Shown: in pieces, positions 47,161 through 55,434 of the stretch
Numbering within the stretch: the stretch's first letter is position 1
Layout of the letters: every line of letters starts with the position of its first letter
Assembly: GCF_027484365.1 (NCBI RefSeq)
Contig: NZ_JAIXTC010000002.1
Span: 21,567-85,566, forward strand
Length of the DNA: 64,000 nucleotides
Source of the DNA: Brevundimonas sp.
GTDB lineage: Bacteria; Pseudomonadota; Alphaproteobacteria; Caulobacterales; Caulobacteraceae
Reading direction: 5' to 3'
Notes under the pieces: model-generated
What the model was told of the DNA's origin: nothing
Seen by the model: only the letters and a program-made list of their open reading frames with translations
Databases searched by the model: none
Made by a program: the position numbers and the translations under genes

Positions 47161-47195
47161 AGAAAAAGGGCGGCGGCTCTGTCGAACCGCCGCCC
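47161..47195 (-). terminator. Intrinsic terminator of the TonB receptor gene
   Basis: On the minus strand GGGCGGCGG pairs with CCGCCGCCC around TTCGACAGAG, followed by TTTTTCTTAT. It starts about 20 bases past the receptor stop codon, so readthrough into the MFS gene would be limited. Confidence 0.85.
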
Positions 47196-47214
47196 CAGTC
47201 GCGTCATGCGTGGA

Positions 47215-49422
47215 TCAGTACCGGACGGTCACCGAAGCCGAGAAGGTCCGCGGCGGGCCGTAGAAGGCCGAGATCGAGTTGTTGAAGGTGGCGCCGGCGA
47301 AGTTGTAGCCGCCGACCTTGTATTCCTCGTCGGTCAGGTTCTTGCCGGTCAGGGCGACCTGGTAGTGACCGTTCGGCGCGGTCCAGACCGCCGCCAGGTC
47401 GACCAGGGTGTAGGCGTCCTGGTCGAGGATCGGATCCGGCGCGTCGAACAGGTGGTAGTCCGAGCGGTAGGAGATCGACGGGGTGACGTTCAGCTCGCCG
47501 CCGGCCAGATCGCCCGACCAGGTCACGCCCCAGAAGGCCGACCATTCCGGAGAGTTCTGCGGCTCGCGGGTGTTGGAGATATCGACCGGCGTCCCGGTGA
47601 TCCGGGTAATGAACTGATCGAACTCATTTTTCAGATAACCGACCGAGAAGTTCGAAGTCAGGTTGTCCGTCAGGAAGGCGCGGCCTTCGAACTCGAAGCC
47701 GTAGATGGTCGAGGCGCCGGCATTGTCGACGACCGAGGCCACGCCGACGGCCGGCAGGGTTGCGACCTGCTGGGTCGTGATCTGCTGGTCCGTGTAGTCC
47801 GAATAGAAGGCGGCCGAGGCAAACGACAGGCGGTCATTGAACGCCGTGCCCTTCAGTCCCAGTTCATAGGTGGTGACGGTCTCGGGCTGGTAGCCGTTGA
47901 CAGTCGAGGGCACCAGGGCCGCGTCGCCGCGCATGTCCCAGCCGCCGGACTTGAAGCCCTGGCTGATCGAGGCGTAGCCGGTCAGTTCTTCGGTCAGATC
48001 GTAGGAGACGCTGACCCGCGGCGTGAACTTCTCGAAGGTGTCGTCGGCCAGATAGTTTGTGCGGGTGGCGAAGATCGCCCGGGCCGCGCCGCCGGTCAGC
48101 GGCGAGCGGGCCGCGCCGAGGTAGAAGAAGCGCTGGACACCGGCGTCCTTCTTGTCCTGGGTGTAGCGACCGCCGATCGAGGCGTGCAGGCGATCCGAGA
48201 AGTCGTAGCTGAAGTCGGCATAGGCCGAGAGCGACTCGGTATTGACGTATCCGGCCGCAGCGATGGCGAGGCCGAGGTTGCCGGCGATGGTGTCGAACAC
48301 GCCCGAGGACTCGCCGTCGAGGTAGAACAGGCCGGCGACGCCGGACCAGTTGTCGCCCTGCATCAGTGCCTGGAACTCCTGGGTGAACTGTTCGTCGGCG
48401 TAGATCGCCGGAACGTCCAGGGACGGCAGGGGCGTCTGGTCGAAGTCGATGACGGTGGCGGTATCACCGCTGCGCCAGGCCGAGATCGATTTCAGGGTCA
48501 GCGTATCGTTGACGGTGTATTCGACCGTGATGGACGAACCCTGGGTCTCGACTTCCTGGTTGCCCTGGATGCCGGCATTGGTGTCGTAGATTCCGGCCGG
48601 GGGCCTGAAGCCGCCGGTGGTCGAGTTCACTTCGCGGTGGCCGTGACGCGGGGCCGAGTCATCTTCGACACGGTCCCAGGCGAAACGAACGAACAGCTGG
48701 TCGGTGGGCGTCCACTCGGCGCTGGCGCGATAGGCGGTGACGTTCTTGTCGTACTGGTCTTCGCCGGTGAACAGGTTCGTGCCGAAGCCGTCACGGTCAT
48801 ATTTGGCGAAGGCGCCGCCGACGGCGAAGGTGTCGCCCAGCGGAAGGCTGGCGGACACCAGGACGTCGCGCTGGTTATAGCTTCCGACGGTGCCGCGGCC
48901 CATGAACTCGAACTCGTCGCCGAGGCGCTTGGTCACGTATTTGATCGCGCCGCCGATGGTGTTGCGGCCGTAGAGGGTGCCTTGCGGGCCGCGCAGGACC
49001 TCGATGCGGTTGACGTCGAAGATGTCGAGAACGGCGCCCTGCGGGCGAGCGACATAGACGTCGTCGATGTAGAGGCCGACGCCCGGCTCGAAGCCCCACA
49101 GCGGGTCCTGCTGGCCCACGCCGCGGATGAAGCTGATCAGGGTCGAGTTGGAGCCGCGGGCGATCTGGACCGTGGCGTTCGGGGTCTGCTGCTGCAGGGC
49201 GGTGATGTCGGTCGCGCCGGTGTTCTCCAGCTGTTCGGCCGACAGGGCGGAGACGGCGACCGGCACGTCCTTGAGCTGTTCGTCGCGACGACGGGCGGTG
49301 ACGACGACGTCATCCAGCGCCGTCTGGTCGTTCTGCGGCGCGGCGTCCTGCGCCATGGCCATCGACGAGGCGGCGCTCCAGGCGGCCCCGGCCAGCAGCA
49401 CGCTCTTCATGACTCTGTTCAT
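47215..49422 (-). CDS. TonB-dependent outer-membrane receptor
   Basis: A 735-residue receptor for energised uptake of a large or scarce ligand. Signal peptide at about 1-25 (ending AMAQ), then the plug domain (about 35-155: DDVVVTARRRDEQLKDVPVAVS, GVGLYIDDVYVARPQG, EVLRGPQGTLYGRN), then a 22-strand barrel ending SASVTVRY with the terminal aromatic-type signal. The subclass resembles the large Caulobacterales/Sphingomonad receptors often paired with MFS transporters. Ligand unknown. It is divergent from a TetR regulator with a 180-bp space that holds a candidate operator. Confidence 0.93.
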   Translation of the reverse strand: MNRVMKSVLLAGAAWSAASSMAMAQDAAPQNDQTALDDVVVTARRRDEQLKDVPVAVSALSAEQLENTGATDITALQQQTPNATVQIARGSNSTLISFIRGVGQQDPLWGFEPGVGLYIDDVYVARPQGAVLDIFDVNRIEVLRGPQGTLYGRNTIGGAIKYVTKRLGDEFEFMGRGTVGSYNQRDVLVSASLPLGDTFAVGGAFAKYDRDGFGTNLFTGEDQYDKNVTAYRASAEWTPTDQLFVRFAWDRVEDDSAPRHGHREVNSTTGGFRPPAGIYDTNAGIQGNQEVETQGSSITVEYTVNDTLTLKSISAWRSGDTATVIDFDQTPLPSLDVPAIYADEQFTQEFQALMQGDNWSGVAGLFYLDGESSGVFDTIAGNLGLAIAAAGYVNTESLSAYADFSYDFSDRLHASIGGRYTQDKKDAGVQRFFYLGAARSPLTGGAARAIFATRTNYLADDTFEKFTPRVSVSYDLTEELTGYASISQGFKSGGWDMRGDAALVPSTVNGYQPETVTTYELGLKGTAFNDRLSFASAAFYSDYTDQQITTQQVATLPAVGVASVVDNAGASTIYGFEFEGRAFLTDNLTSNFSVGYLKNEFDQFITRITGTPVDISNTREPQNSPEWSAFWGVTWSGDLAGGELNVTPSISYRSDYHLFDAPDPILDQDAYTLVDLAAVWTAPNGHYQVALTGKNLTDEEYKVGGYNFAGATFNNSISAFYGPPRTFSASVTVRY

Positions 49423-49457
49423 GCGAAACCCTTTTCCAATGATGTTTCCAGCCGTCG

Positions 49458-49474
49458 ACGCTTTTATTCAGCGT
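49458..49474. promoter_or_regulatory. Candidate operator between TonB receptor and TetR regulator genes
   Basis: ACGCT and AGCGT form an inverted repeat with a 7-base A/T-rich spacer (TTTTATTC region) in the 180-bp divergent gap. TetR regulators commonly bind such short palindromes; the assignment is by position only. Confidence 0.35.
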
Positions 49475-49602
49475 TCGATGATTTTCCGAGAAACTGACGA
49501 CCTTTGGCCCCGGTGTCAAACGGCAGCGCTTTCACGCCGACACGTGGCGGTCCTTCTGTGGCGCCGTTGCACCGACACGATTTTTCGTGGCTAGCTTGGC
49601 GG

Positions 49603-50325
49603 ATGAGCAAGCTGGATGTCCCGGGCCCGGTTCCCGCCACCCCCGCGAGGCGCGGCCGGCCGCCCAAGGTCAAGGCCGAAGGCGTCGGCGGCGACACCCG
49701 TGAATCCATTCTGGATGCGGCAGAAGACCTGTTTTCCAAGCACGGTTTCTATGGCGTCACCATCCGTGAGGTGGCGCGCGAGGCGGGCGTCGATACGGCC
49801 CTGGTCCATTACTATTTCGGGGCCAAACGCGATCTGTTCGACGCGGTCTTCCTGCGTCGCGCCGAGGTCTGGAACAACGAACGGGTTGAGGCCATCAACC
49901 GTTACGCCCTGGCGAACGCGGGATTGATGACCCTGGAAGGGTTGCTCCGGGCCTTCCTCGAGCCGCCGTTCCAGTGGTCGCTGAAGGGCGGGCCGGGTTG
50001 GAAACACTATTCGGCCCTTGTCGCCCAGACCAACGCCAACCCCACCTTCGGCGGTGAGACCATGGCCCGATATTTCGACCCGGCGATCCGGCGTCTGATC
50101 GAGCTGGTGAAGGTCGTCCTTCCGGACGCCCACGAGGTCGATCTCTACTGGGCCTATCACAACCTCTCGGGAGCCCTGACCCTGACGCTCGGCGAGACCG
50201 GGCGTCTGGACCGGCTGTCCGGCGGCCTGTGTCGCTCCGGCGATCTGGAGACGGCGTGCGATTACATGGTCCGCTTCGCCTCGGCGGGCTTCCGCGCCGT
50301 CTGTCCGGCTGGACCGAGGACCTAG
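49603..50325 (+). CDS. TetR family regulator
   Basis: A 240-residue regulator. A basic, Pro-rich leader (PARRGRPPK) is followed by the helix-turn-helix (about 27-75: VTIREVAREAGVDTALVHYYFGAKRDLF). The long C-terminal domain is of the type with an aromatic-rich YWAYHNLSGALTLTLGETGR helix, seen in TetR_C regulators of unknown ligand. I used ATG 49603; a longer frame from 49504 has no homology pattern. It is divergent from the TonB receptor gene and likely controls it. Its stop shares a CTAG palindrome with the convergent DUF2306 gene. Confidence 0.9.
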   Translation: MSKLDVPGPVPATPARRGRPPKVKAEGVGGDTRESILDAAEDLFSKHGFYGVTIREVAREAGVDTALVHYYFGAKRDLFDAVFLRRAEVWNNERVEAINRYALANAGLMTLEGLLRAFLEPPFQWSLKGGPGWKHYSALVAQTNANPTFGGETMARYFDPAIRRLIELVKVVLPDAHEVDLYWAYHNLSGALTLTLGETGRLDRLSGGLCRSGDLETACDYMVRFASAGFRAVCPAGPRT

Positions 50326-50852
50326 CCCAGGAAGACGCTCCACATCAGACGGCCGGGAAACAGGGTGAACATTCCGGCGATCACCAGGGCGCCGACGAAA
50401 AGCCCGGTCATCCGTCCCCGGTGTCTGGCGACCTCGTGGCGTCGCGCGGCATAGACGGCCATCGGCAGGACGATGACGGTCCAGCCGCTCAGCAGGTGCA
50501 CCAGAGAAAGGGCCCCGCCGTTCAGTTCGCGCACGAAGAACGAACTGATCGCCACGGTCGCCATGGCCAGGACCCAGGCCCAGCCAAGGATCCGGTGCAG
50601 ACGATTGCCCTTGATCCCGGCCAGCAGGATCAGGCCGATCGCCAGGGCGACCACCGCCGCCGCGATATGGATCTGCAGCACCGGGGTCTGGCGCGTCAGA
50701 AGGGCCCAGTCCGGCGCATGGGGCTGGATCGGCAGCCCGTTCCGGGGCCCCGCCACGAACAGAAACCAGGCCAGGACTCCGGCCGCGATCACCGGCGGAG
50801 CGAACAGGAACAGACGGTGGGTCTGCGACAGCGGCGGAAGAATCCGGGACAC
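50322..50852 (-). CDS. DUF2306 membrane protein
   Basis: A 176-residue inner-membrane protein with four hydrophobic segments (about 15-37, 60-80, 90-108, 120-137) and a terminal helix. The histidines in QIHIAAAVVALAIGLI, HRILGWAWV and LVHLLSGWTV fit the DUF2306 family, related to haem-binding four-helix proteins. Start is a GTG at 50852. It is downstream of a DUF2141 gene on the same strand with about 100 bp between. Function unknown; a role in electron transfer is possible but speculative. Confidence 0.8.
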   Translation of the reverse strand: MSRILPPLSQTHRLFLFAPPVIAAGVLAWFLFVAGPRNGLPIQPHAPDWALLTRQTPVLQIHIAAAVVALAIGLILLAGIKGNRLHRILGWAWVLAMATVAISSFFVRELNGGALSLVHLLSGWTVIVLPMAVYAARRHEVARHRGRMTGLFVGALVIAGMFTLFPGRLMWSVFLG

Positions 50853-50951
50853 GGTGATGGCTCCTTGAGAACGACGCCAGCCTTCCGCTCCGCAGGCCGG
50901 ATCGCCAGCACCGGTTCGCCAGCCGACGCCCCGCCTTCGCGAACGAACGCG

Positions 50952-51377
50952 TCAGTGCAGCCGGAACGTCCGGGTCGCGCCCGCCGCCGGCAGATCGAAG
51001 GCCGCCTGGTCGAAGGGCGGAGGTCCGAACCGCCCACGGGCATCGTTGGAGAAGCCGTAGGCTTCGCGCGGCAGGCCGATGGGCCAAAGGGTCAGGTCGC
51101 CGTTTCCGTCCGTATCGTGGAAGGCGGCGACCGCATATCGGCCCGGCGCCAGACCTGTGATGGTCAGGGTGGTGACCGCGCCGGTACGCGGGACCATGCG
51201 ACTGACGACGGGGCCTTCGCCGCGGCGAAAGGCCTCGGCGTCGCGATACACGGCGACGGCGATCCGCCCGCCAGAGCCCGGCGTCGACAGGTTCAGGACC
51301 AGGTCGGCGGCGGAAGCGGCCGAAGCCAAACCTGCAAGAAACATCACCAGGGCGCTCGTCAGGATTGCCAACTTCAT
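50952..51377 (-). CDS. Exported DUF2141 protein, first paralogue
   Basis: A 141-residue secreted protein with a signal peptide (about 1-23: MKLAILTSALVMFLAGLASA) and a DUF2141 beta-sandwich: strands ending AVAVYRD, GLAPGRYAVAAFHDTDGNGDL and the family tail YGFSNDARGRFGPPPF. ATG 51377 was chosen for the signal peptide. A close paralogue lies at 53707-54120, so two copies flank the LytTR regulator and carotenoid-oxygenase genes. It is divergent from the LytTR gene across 65 bp. Function of DUF2141 is unknown. Confidence 0.88.
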   Translation of the reverse strand: MKLAILTSALVMFLAGLASAASAADLVLNLSTPGSGGRIAVAVYRDAEAFRRGEGPVVSRMVPRTGAVTTLTITGLAPGRYAVAAFHDTDGNGDLTLWPIGLPREAYGFSNDARGRFGPPPFDQAAFDLPAAGATRTFRLH

Positions 51378-51442
51378 CAAAGCGCCTTTTGGTCTGAGAA
51401 CGTCCGATCCACAGTCCACGCGCCGGAGCGCTTCGTCCAGCC

Positions 51443-52219
51443 ATGACCGCGACCGCTTCGCCCCCGCGTCCGAAACGCCCGGCCACCTTGGGTCTGCCAC
51501 GCGGCCTGATCATCGCGGCGGCTGCGGGCGTCGTTCTGGCCCTGACCGGCGCATTCGGCACGGTGCAGATACCGCTCTCGCTGCGGCTGGCGTATTGGGT
51601 GCCGGTCATGCTGGCGGGGGCCCTTTGGGGCCATGTCTGTTCACGGCTGGTCGACCGCTGGATCGATATGGACGAGAGGCCCTGGATGACGGTGGCGGCT
51701 CTGAGCGCCTCGGTTACCGGGCCCGTGTCCCTTCTGGTCTGGTTCGTCACCGGCCTGGTCTTCGAGGGCCAGGTCTATCGCGTCGATGCCCTGCCCATGA
51801 TGGTCGGCCCGGTTCTGATCGTCACGGCGGTGATGAGCACCATCAACGTCTTCCTCGGCAAGGCCCAACCGGTCCAGACCCATGCGGCCCAGGTCGGTGC
51901 CGCCCCCGCCCGCTTCCCGGATCGCCTGCCGCAGAAGCTGCGGGGGGCCGCGATCCGGGCGGTCCAGGCCGAGGACCACTATCTGCGGATCCACACCGAC
52001 CGGGGTTCTGATCTGATCCTGATGCGGCTGTCCGATGCGCTGGAGGAGCTGGAGGGGCTGGAGGGATCCCAGACCCACCGCAGCTGGTGGGTGGCGAAGG
52101 ACGCGGTGCGCGACGTGGCCCGGGGCGACGGACGGGCGACCCTGACCCTGGACGGCGGCGTGACCGTGCCGGTCAGCCGCCGCTACGCCCGGGCCCTGCG
52201 CGAAGCAGGCTGGTACTAG
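51443..52219 (+). CDS. Membrane-bound LytTR DNA-binding regulator
   Basis: A 258-residue protein: about four hydrophobic segments (about 20-40, 50-70, 82-108, 115-135), then a LytTR DNA-binding domain (about 160-258) with AEDHYLRIHT, MRLSDALEEL and RSWWVAKDAVRD, the standard LytTR pattern. It has no receiver domain, so it is not a classical response regulator; membrane-anchored LytTR proteins are thought to sense envelope or ligand signals directly. It is divergent from a DUF2141 gene and converges with the carotenoid-oxygenase gene, sharing a CTAG palindrome at the stops. Confidence 0.88.
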   Translation: MTATASPPRPKRPATLGLPRGLIIAAAAGVVLALTGAFGTVQIPLSLRLAYWVPVMLAGALWGHVCSRLVDRWIDMDERPWMTVAALSASVTGPVSLLVWFVTGLVFEGQVYRVDALPMMVGPVLIVTAVMSTINVFLGKAQPVQTHAAQVGAAPARFPDRLPQKLRGAAIRAVQAEDHYLRIHTDRGSDLILMRLSDALEELEGLEGSQTHRSWWVAKDAVRDVARGDGRATLTLDGGVTVPVSRRYARALREAGWY

Positions 52220-53682
52220 CCCCTCCATGCCCCGTGGAATCCGGCCGGCAGGGCGACGTCGGCCCGCCAGGTCGCCACCGGTCCGCCTTCGATCGAAGCG
52301 ACGTCGAAGACGTGCAGTTCGGTCACGCCCTCGGCCAGATTGATCGACGGGGCGACAAGCCAGGCGTCACGTTCGGCGGTGGTTCCGGGCTTGGGCACGA
52401 AGACCGCCTCCTCCATGATCTGGTCGTCGCCGAAGCTGAAGGCATGGTTGCGACCGGTCTTCCAGTCCTGCACCGCCAGGCCGTTGGGCAGGGGCCGGCC
52501 GCCGCGCTCGCCGGCGACGTGAACCGTCAGGCTGCGCTCGATCCCGGCGCGGCGCGGATCGCCCTTGGGAAACTCCGCCGTCACCCCGGACGAGGTCAGT
52601 TCGGCGCGCCCGTCCGGACGCAGGGTGACCAGTTTCAGCACGCTGGCCTCGCCCGGGACCGTGCCCCGGCCCGCGACCAGCACGCGGGCGCCCTCAATGG
52701 CGAAGGTGGCGTCCCGGTTGGCGGCGACGTCGAAGCGGATCGTGCCGTCGGCCTCTTCCCAGCCGTCGCCGAGGTGGAAGAAGCTGAAGGTCTCCAGCTC
52801 ATAGATCCGGGTCGAGGTCAGGTCGGCCTTGTCGACGACCAGGACCTGGGTCCCCAGCTCCGGCTTCCAGGCGAACTGGGTGGAGAAGGGCATGCCGGCA
52901 TGGTCGAGGACCCAGGGCTGGAGCACGAAGATCAGGTGACGTTCGGTCGCCGTGAAGTCGTGCAGATAGCTGGCCCGCGGCAGGCGCAGGACCCGGGCGT
53001 CGATCAGCGCGCCCGAGGTCTGCAGATGCCAGACAATGACCTGATCGCCATTGGTGCCGACGTTCCAGATCGTGCCGTCCGGGGCATAGCGGGGGTGGGC
53101 CTGGAAGGGCATGCCCTTCAGGTCGTCGCGCAGGGCGACGAACTGTTCCGTCGCGAGGGTCGCGGCGTCCATCCGCAGCGGCGAACCGCCCTCCCACAGG
53201 GCCCAGACCTTGTCGCCCGTCACCATGACAGCGGTATTGGCGGCGTTCGCATCATCGTTGGAGCCGATCCGTGCGCGGCTGTCGCCGGCGGTGCCGAAGC
53301 CGGGCGTGACGACGGCGTCCAGCTCCGTTTCGGTGCGCCGCTTGGGGGTGTCGGCGAAGCGGGCGGCCAGGGTCACGCCGCCGTTGGCCACGGTGAACGA
53401 CCGCATCAGGCCGTCGCCGTCGAACCAGTGGGTGGCGCTGCCGCCCGGGCGGCGGAACTTGCCCGGACCGTTGCGGAACAGGGTCCCCTCCAGTCCTGCC
53501 GGCGCCCGGCCATGCACCAGACGCAGGGCGCGCGGCGCGATGTCGCCCTCGAGGTCGGCGGTGGCCAGGGCCCAGGGGGCGGCGACCTCCCGGGCGATCG
53601 CGGCGCGGACCATCTCCGGCGTGGCGACGGCGGCGGACAGGGCGGCGGCGCCCATCAGGAAATGGCGGCGGGAGGGGGTCAT
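52216..53682 (-). CDS. Tat-exported carotenoid-cleavage-oxygenase family protein
   Basis: A 488-residue protein of the RPE65/CCD family. The N-terminus MTPSRRHFLMGAAALSAAVA is a twin-arginine signal, so the enzyme is predicted to be folded and exported to the periplasm. The family motifs LEGTLFRNGPG and HWFDGDGLMRSF are present. Candidate iron-binding histidines are those in the QAHPRYAP, YLHDFTATE and TFSFFHLGDGWEE contexts, plus the last in FHGAWRG near the C-terminus; I did not align them. The substrate is unknown (carotenoid, stilbene or other). It is cotranscribed after a DUF2141 gene 24 bases upstream. Confidence 0.85.
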   Translation of the reverse strand: MTPSRRHFLMGAAALSAAVATPEMVRAAIAREVAAPWALATADLEGDIAPRALRLVHGRAPAGLEGTLFRNGPGKFRRPGGSATHWFDGDGLMRSFTVANGGVTLAARFADTPKRRTETELDAVVTPGFGTAGDSRARIGSNDDANAANTAVMVTGDKVWALWEGGSPLRMDAATLATEQFVALRDDLKGMPFQAHPRYAPDGTIWNVGTNGDQVIVWHLQTSGALIDARVLRLPRASYLHDFTATERHLIFVLQPWVLDHAGMPFSTQFAWKPELGTQVLVVDKADLTSTRIYELETFSFFHLGDGWEEADGTIRFDVAANRDATFAIEGARVLVAGRGTVPGEASVLKLVTLRPDGRAELTSSGVTAEFPKGDPRRAGIERSLTVHVAGERGGRPLPNGLAVQDWKTGRNHAFSFGDDQIMEEAVFVPKPGTTAERDAWLVAPSINLAEGVTELHVFDVASIEGGPVATWRADVALPAGFHGAWRG

Positions 53683-53706
53683 GTCGGGTCTCTTCGAACG
53701 GGTGTG

Positions 53707-54120
53707 TTAGCGGATGCTGATCGTCTGGGCGGCGGCGCCCGAGACGGTGAAGCGGGCGCGCTCCCAGCTGGCCGGCCCCATGTTGCCGCGGGCGTTGTTG
53801 GAGAAGGCATAGGGCTCGGTCGGCATGCCGAAGGGGTTGGTGTCCATGCGGCCGTTGCCGTTGACGTCGTGGAAGGCCTTCACGCCGTAGTCGCCGGCGG
53901 GCAGGCCCTCGAAGGTGACGCTGTGCTCGCCGGCGGCGACGTCGATGCGGGCGGCGCGGACCGGCTGGCCGCCGCCGTAGGTCGCTTCGTCATACAGGGC
54001 GACCATGATCGCGCCGGTCGCGGCGCCGGTGTCGAAGGTCAGGGCGACGCTGGCGGGGTCGGAGGCCAGGGCGGGGGCGGCGGTCAGGAGGGCGATGGCG
54101 AAGGCGGCGGTGCGGATCAT
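53707..54120 (-). CDS. Exported DUF2141 protein, second paralogue
   Basis: A 137-residue secreted protein with a signal peptide (MIRTAAFAIALLTAAPALA) and the DUF2141 fold. Like the paralogue at 50952-51377 it has the GLPAGDYGVKAFHDVNGNGRMD repeat and YAFSNNARGNMGP tail, with clear overall similarity. ATG 54120 was preferred to a longer frame that lacks a signal. It lies directly upstream of the carotenoid-oxygenase gene, and the two likely form an operon. The two paralogues suggest gene duplication within the locus. Confidence 0.88.
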   Translation of the reverse strand: MIRTAAFAIALLTAAPALASDPASVALTFDTGAATGAIMVALYDEATYGGGQPVRAARIDVAAGEHSVTFEGLPAGDYGVKAFHDVNGNGRMDTNPFGMPTEPYAFSNNARGNMGPASWERARFTVSGAAAQTISIR

Positions 54121-54382
54121 GGCGGTCTTCCTCTGGATCGGTGAGGCGTCGGGTGAAGCCTCGGGTTTGTCTCGATGTCCCGACCCTCGGCCCGGCCCGG
54201 CCCGACCGCCAGCGGACTTGCGGCGACGGACGGCCCGGCTTCGTGAACGGCGGCGCGCGTTCGCCTGCGATGCGCGAACGAACACCTGTCCCGGACTTGC
54301 TGCGCCAACGGACGTCTGGCGGTCGGCGCGGTTCAGGCGCAGACTGCGGTCCGGGGCTGACCGTCAACCCGGAGACCTGCCG

Positions 54383-54616
54383 ATGACCGCGCGTATCCTC
54401 CTTCCGTCCCTCCTCCTCGCCGCCGCCCTGGCGGCCTGCGCCGGGACGCCGCGTTCCAGCCCGACCTATGGCCAGGAGCTGGACCAGCTGACCGCCGACT
54501 GCACCGCCCGGGGCGGCATCCTCAGCCCCATTTCGGGCGCCCAGACGGGCCGGCCCCAGACCGACTTCGCCTGCGAGATCCGCGGCGGCGCCAGCCGGCT
54601 GAACCGCAGCAACTAG
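54383..54616 (+). CDS. Small lipoprotein
   Basis: A 77-residue protein with a lipoprotein signal: a hydrophobic leader MTARILLPSLLLAAALAAC with lipobox LAAC (Cys19). The remaining 58 residues contain two more cysteines (about 41 and 65) and a repeated small-residue pattern; I do not recognise the family. The start at 54383 is chosen for the lipobox. It is divergent from the second DUF2141 gene with a 260-bp space that has no other visible gene. Confidence 0.65.
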   Translation: MTARILLPSLLLAAALAACAGTPRSSPTYGQELDQLTADCTARGGILSPISGAQTGRPQTDFACEIRGGASRLNRSN

Positions 54617-54869
54617 GCGGTCTTCGCCCGCGTCTTCCTCACCGAGGTCGGTGGGTCAGACCAGACTCCGGAATTTGGAGTCCGGATAGTCCGTTGAGTC
54701 TCGTCGGGCGGACGGCAAAACACCGTCCGAAGCGTCCGTTGCGTCCGAAGCGTCCGGCCGGGTTCAGGACCGCGTGCAGGATACACCCGCCGTCATGGGT
54801 GCCGCACAGAAAGGCCCTCGTCAGGACCGGTCGTTGAAATCGCGGGCGGAATCCGGGCGTCTGTTGATG
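54617..54869. other. Gene-free stretch with short hairpin and tandem repeats
   Basis: No gene is credible here. A GACTCC-GGAATTT-GGAGTC hairpin lies at 54664-54682. Two nearly identical 16-bp units containing CGTCCGAAGCGTCCG lie at about 54723-54738 and 54741-54756. The stretch leads directly into the first palindromic repeat. Confidence 0.6.
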
Positions 54870-55065
54870 GGTATGACCTGCCTCCCTCTCCCGTTGGGAG
54901 AGGGCTTGAGGCTCGCAGAGCGCAGCGATGCGCCAGCCGAAAGGGTGAGGGCCGTGCGCTGGAAGGGCGGCGTTGCCCCGACCCCACGACGGCTTACGCC
55001 GACGGACAGGCCCGACCCTCATCCGTCCGCTTCGCGGCCACCTTCTCCCAACGGGAGAAGGAAGT
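54870..55065. repeat. Palindromic ~195-bp repeat, copy 1
   Basis: Starts with TATGACCTGCCTCCCTCTCC and a CTCTCCC-GTT-GGGAGAG hairpin, and ends with CACCTTCTCCCAACGGGAGA plus AGGAAG, itself a hairpin. The start and end blocks are shared with copy 2 (55430-55631), while the centres differ. The ends are inverted relatives of the element at 26133-26291. It has no ORF and sits upstream of the DUF559 gene. Confidence 0.85.
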
Positions 55066-55077
55066 TAGTCTTGTTCC

Positions 55078-55434
55078 ATGACTTCCAGCCGCCTCACTCC
55101 GCGCGTCCGGTTCCTGCGCCGGTCCGGCGGCCTGGCCGAGCAGCGCGTCTGGGCCCGGCTGCGAGCCGGCGCCGTCGACGGGTGGAAGGTGCGCCGCCAG
55201 CACGCCATCGGGCCGTACGTCGTCGACTTCGCCTGCATGCCCCTGTGGCTTGTCATCGAGATCGACGGCGGGGTTCACAACACGGACGAGGCGATGCTGA
55301 ACGACCACCATCGCCAGCAGGCGATCGAGGCGCTCGGCTGGACCGTGATCCGCTTCACCAACGCCCAGGCCCTGGGCGAACCCGGGCGCATCGACGACGC
55401 CATCCGGGAGCAGGCCAAGACGCTGGGTTTATGA
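55078..55434 (+). CDS. DUF559 (Vsr-like) endonuclease-domain protein
   Basis: A 118-residue protein of the DUF559 family, a restriction-endonuclease-like fold related to Vsr mismatch nucleases. Core elements are LRRSGGLAEQRVW, VVDFACMPLWLVIEIDGGVH (the acidic E-I-D strand) and an HHRQQAIEALGWTVIRF segment. Predicted activity is DNA cleavage or nicking; no methylase or restriction partner is adjacent. The start ATG is 13 bases after copy 1 of the palindromic repeat, and its TGA stop is inside the first bases of copy 2, so the gene is bracketed by direct repeats. This suggests that it moves or is maintained with the repeats. Confidence 0.88.
   Translation: MTSSRLTPRVRFLRRSGGLAEQRVWARLRAGAVDGWKVRRQHAIGPYVVDFACMPLWLVIEIDGGVHNTDEAMLNDHHRQQAIEALGWTVIRFTNAQALGEPGRIDDAIREQAKTLGL

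Noticed and set aside
47044..49497. An 817-codon open frame on the plus strand
   Set aside because: It is the antisense of the TonB receptor gene. The receptor strand has a signal peptide, plug and barrel motifs, whereas the plus-strand translation is low-complexity and lacks any domain; high G+C produces such shadows.
52087..54144. A 685-codon open frame on the plus strand
   Set aside because: Antisense to the carotenoid-oxygenase and DUF2141 genes; repetitive Gly/Ala/Arg composition and no domain.
54723..54756. Short CGTCCGAAG units as a CRISPR-like array
   Set aside because: Only two units without spacers or cas genes; a simple tandem duplication.
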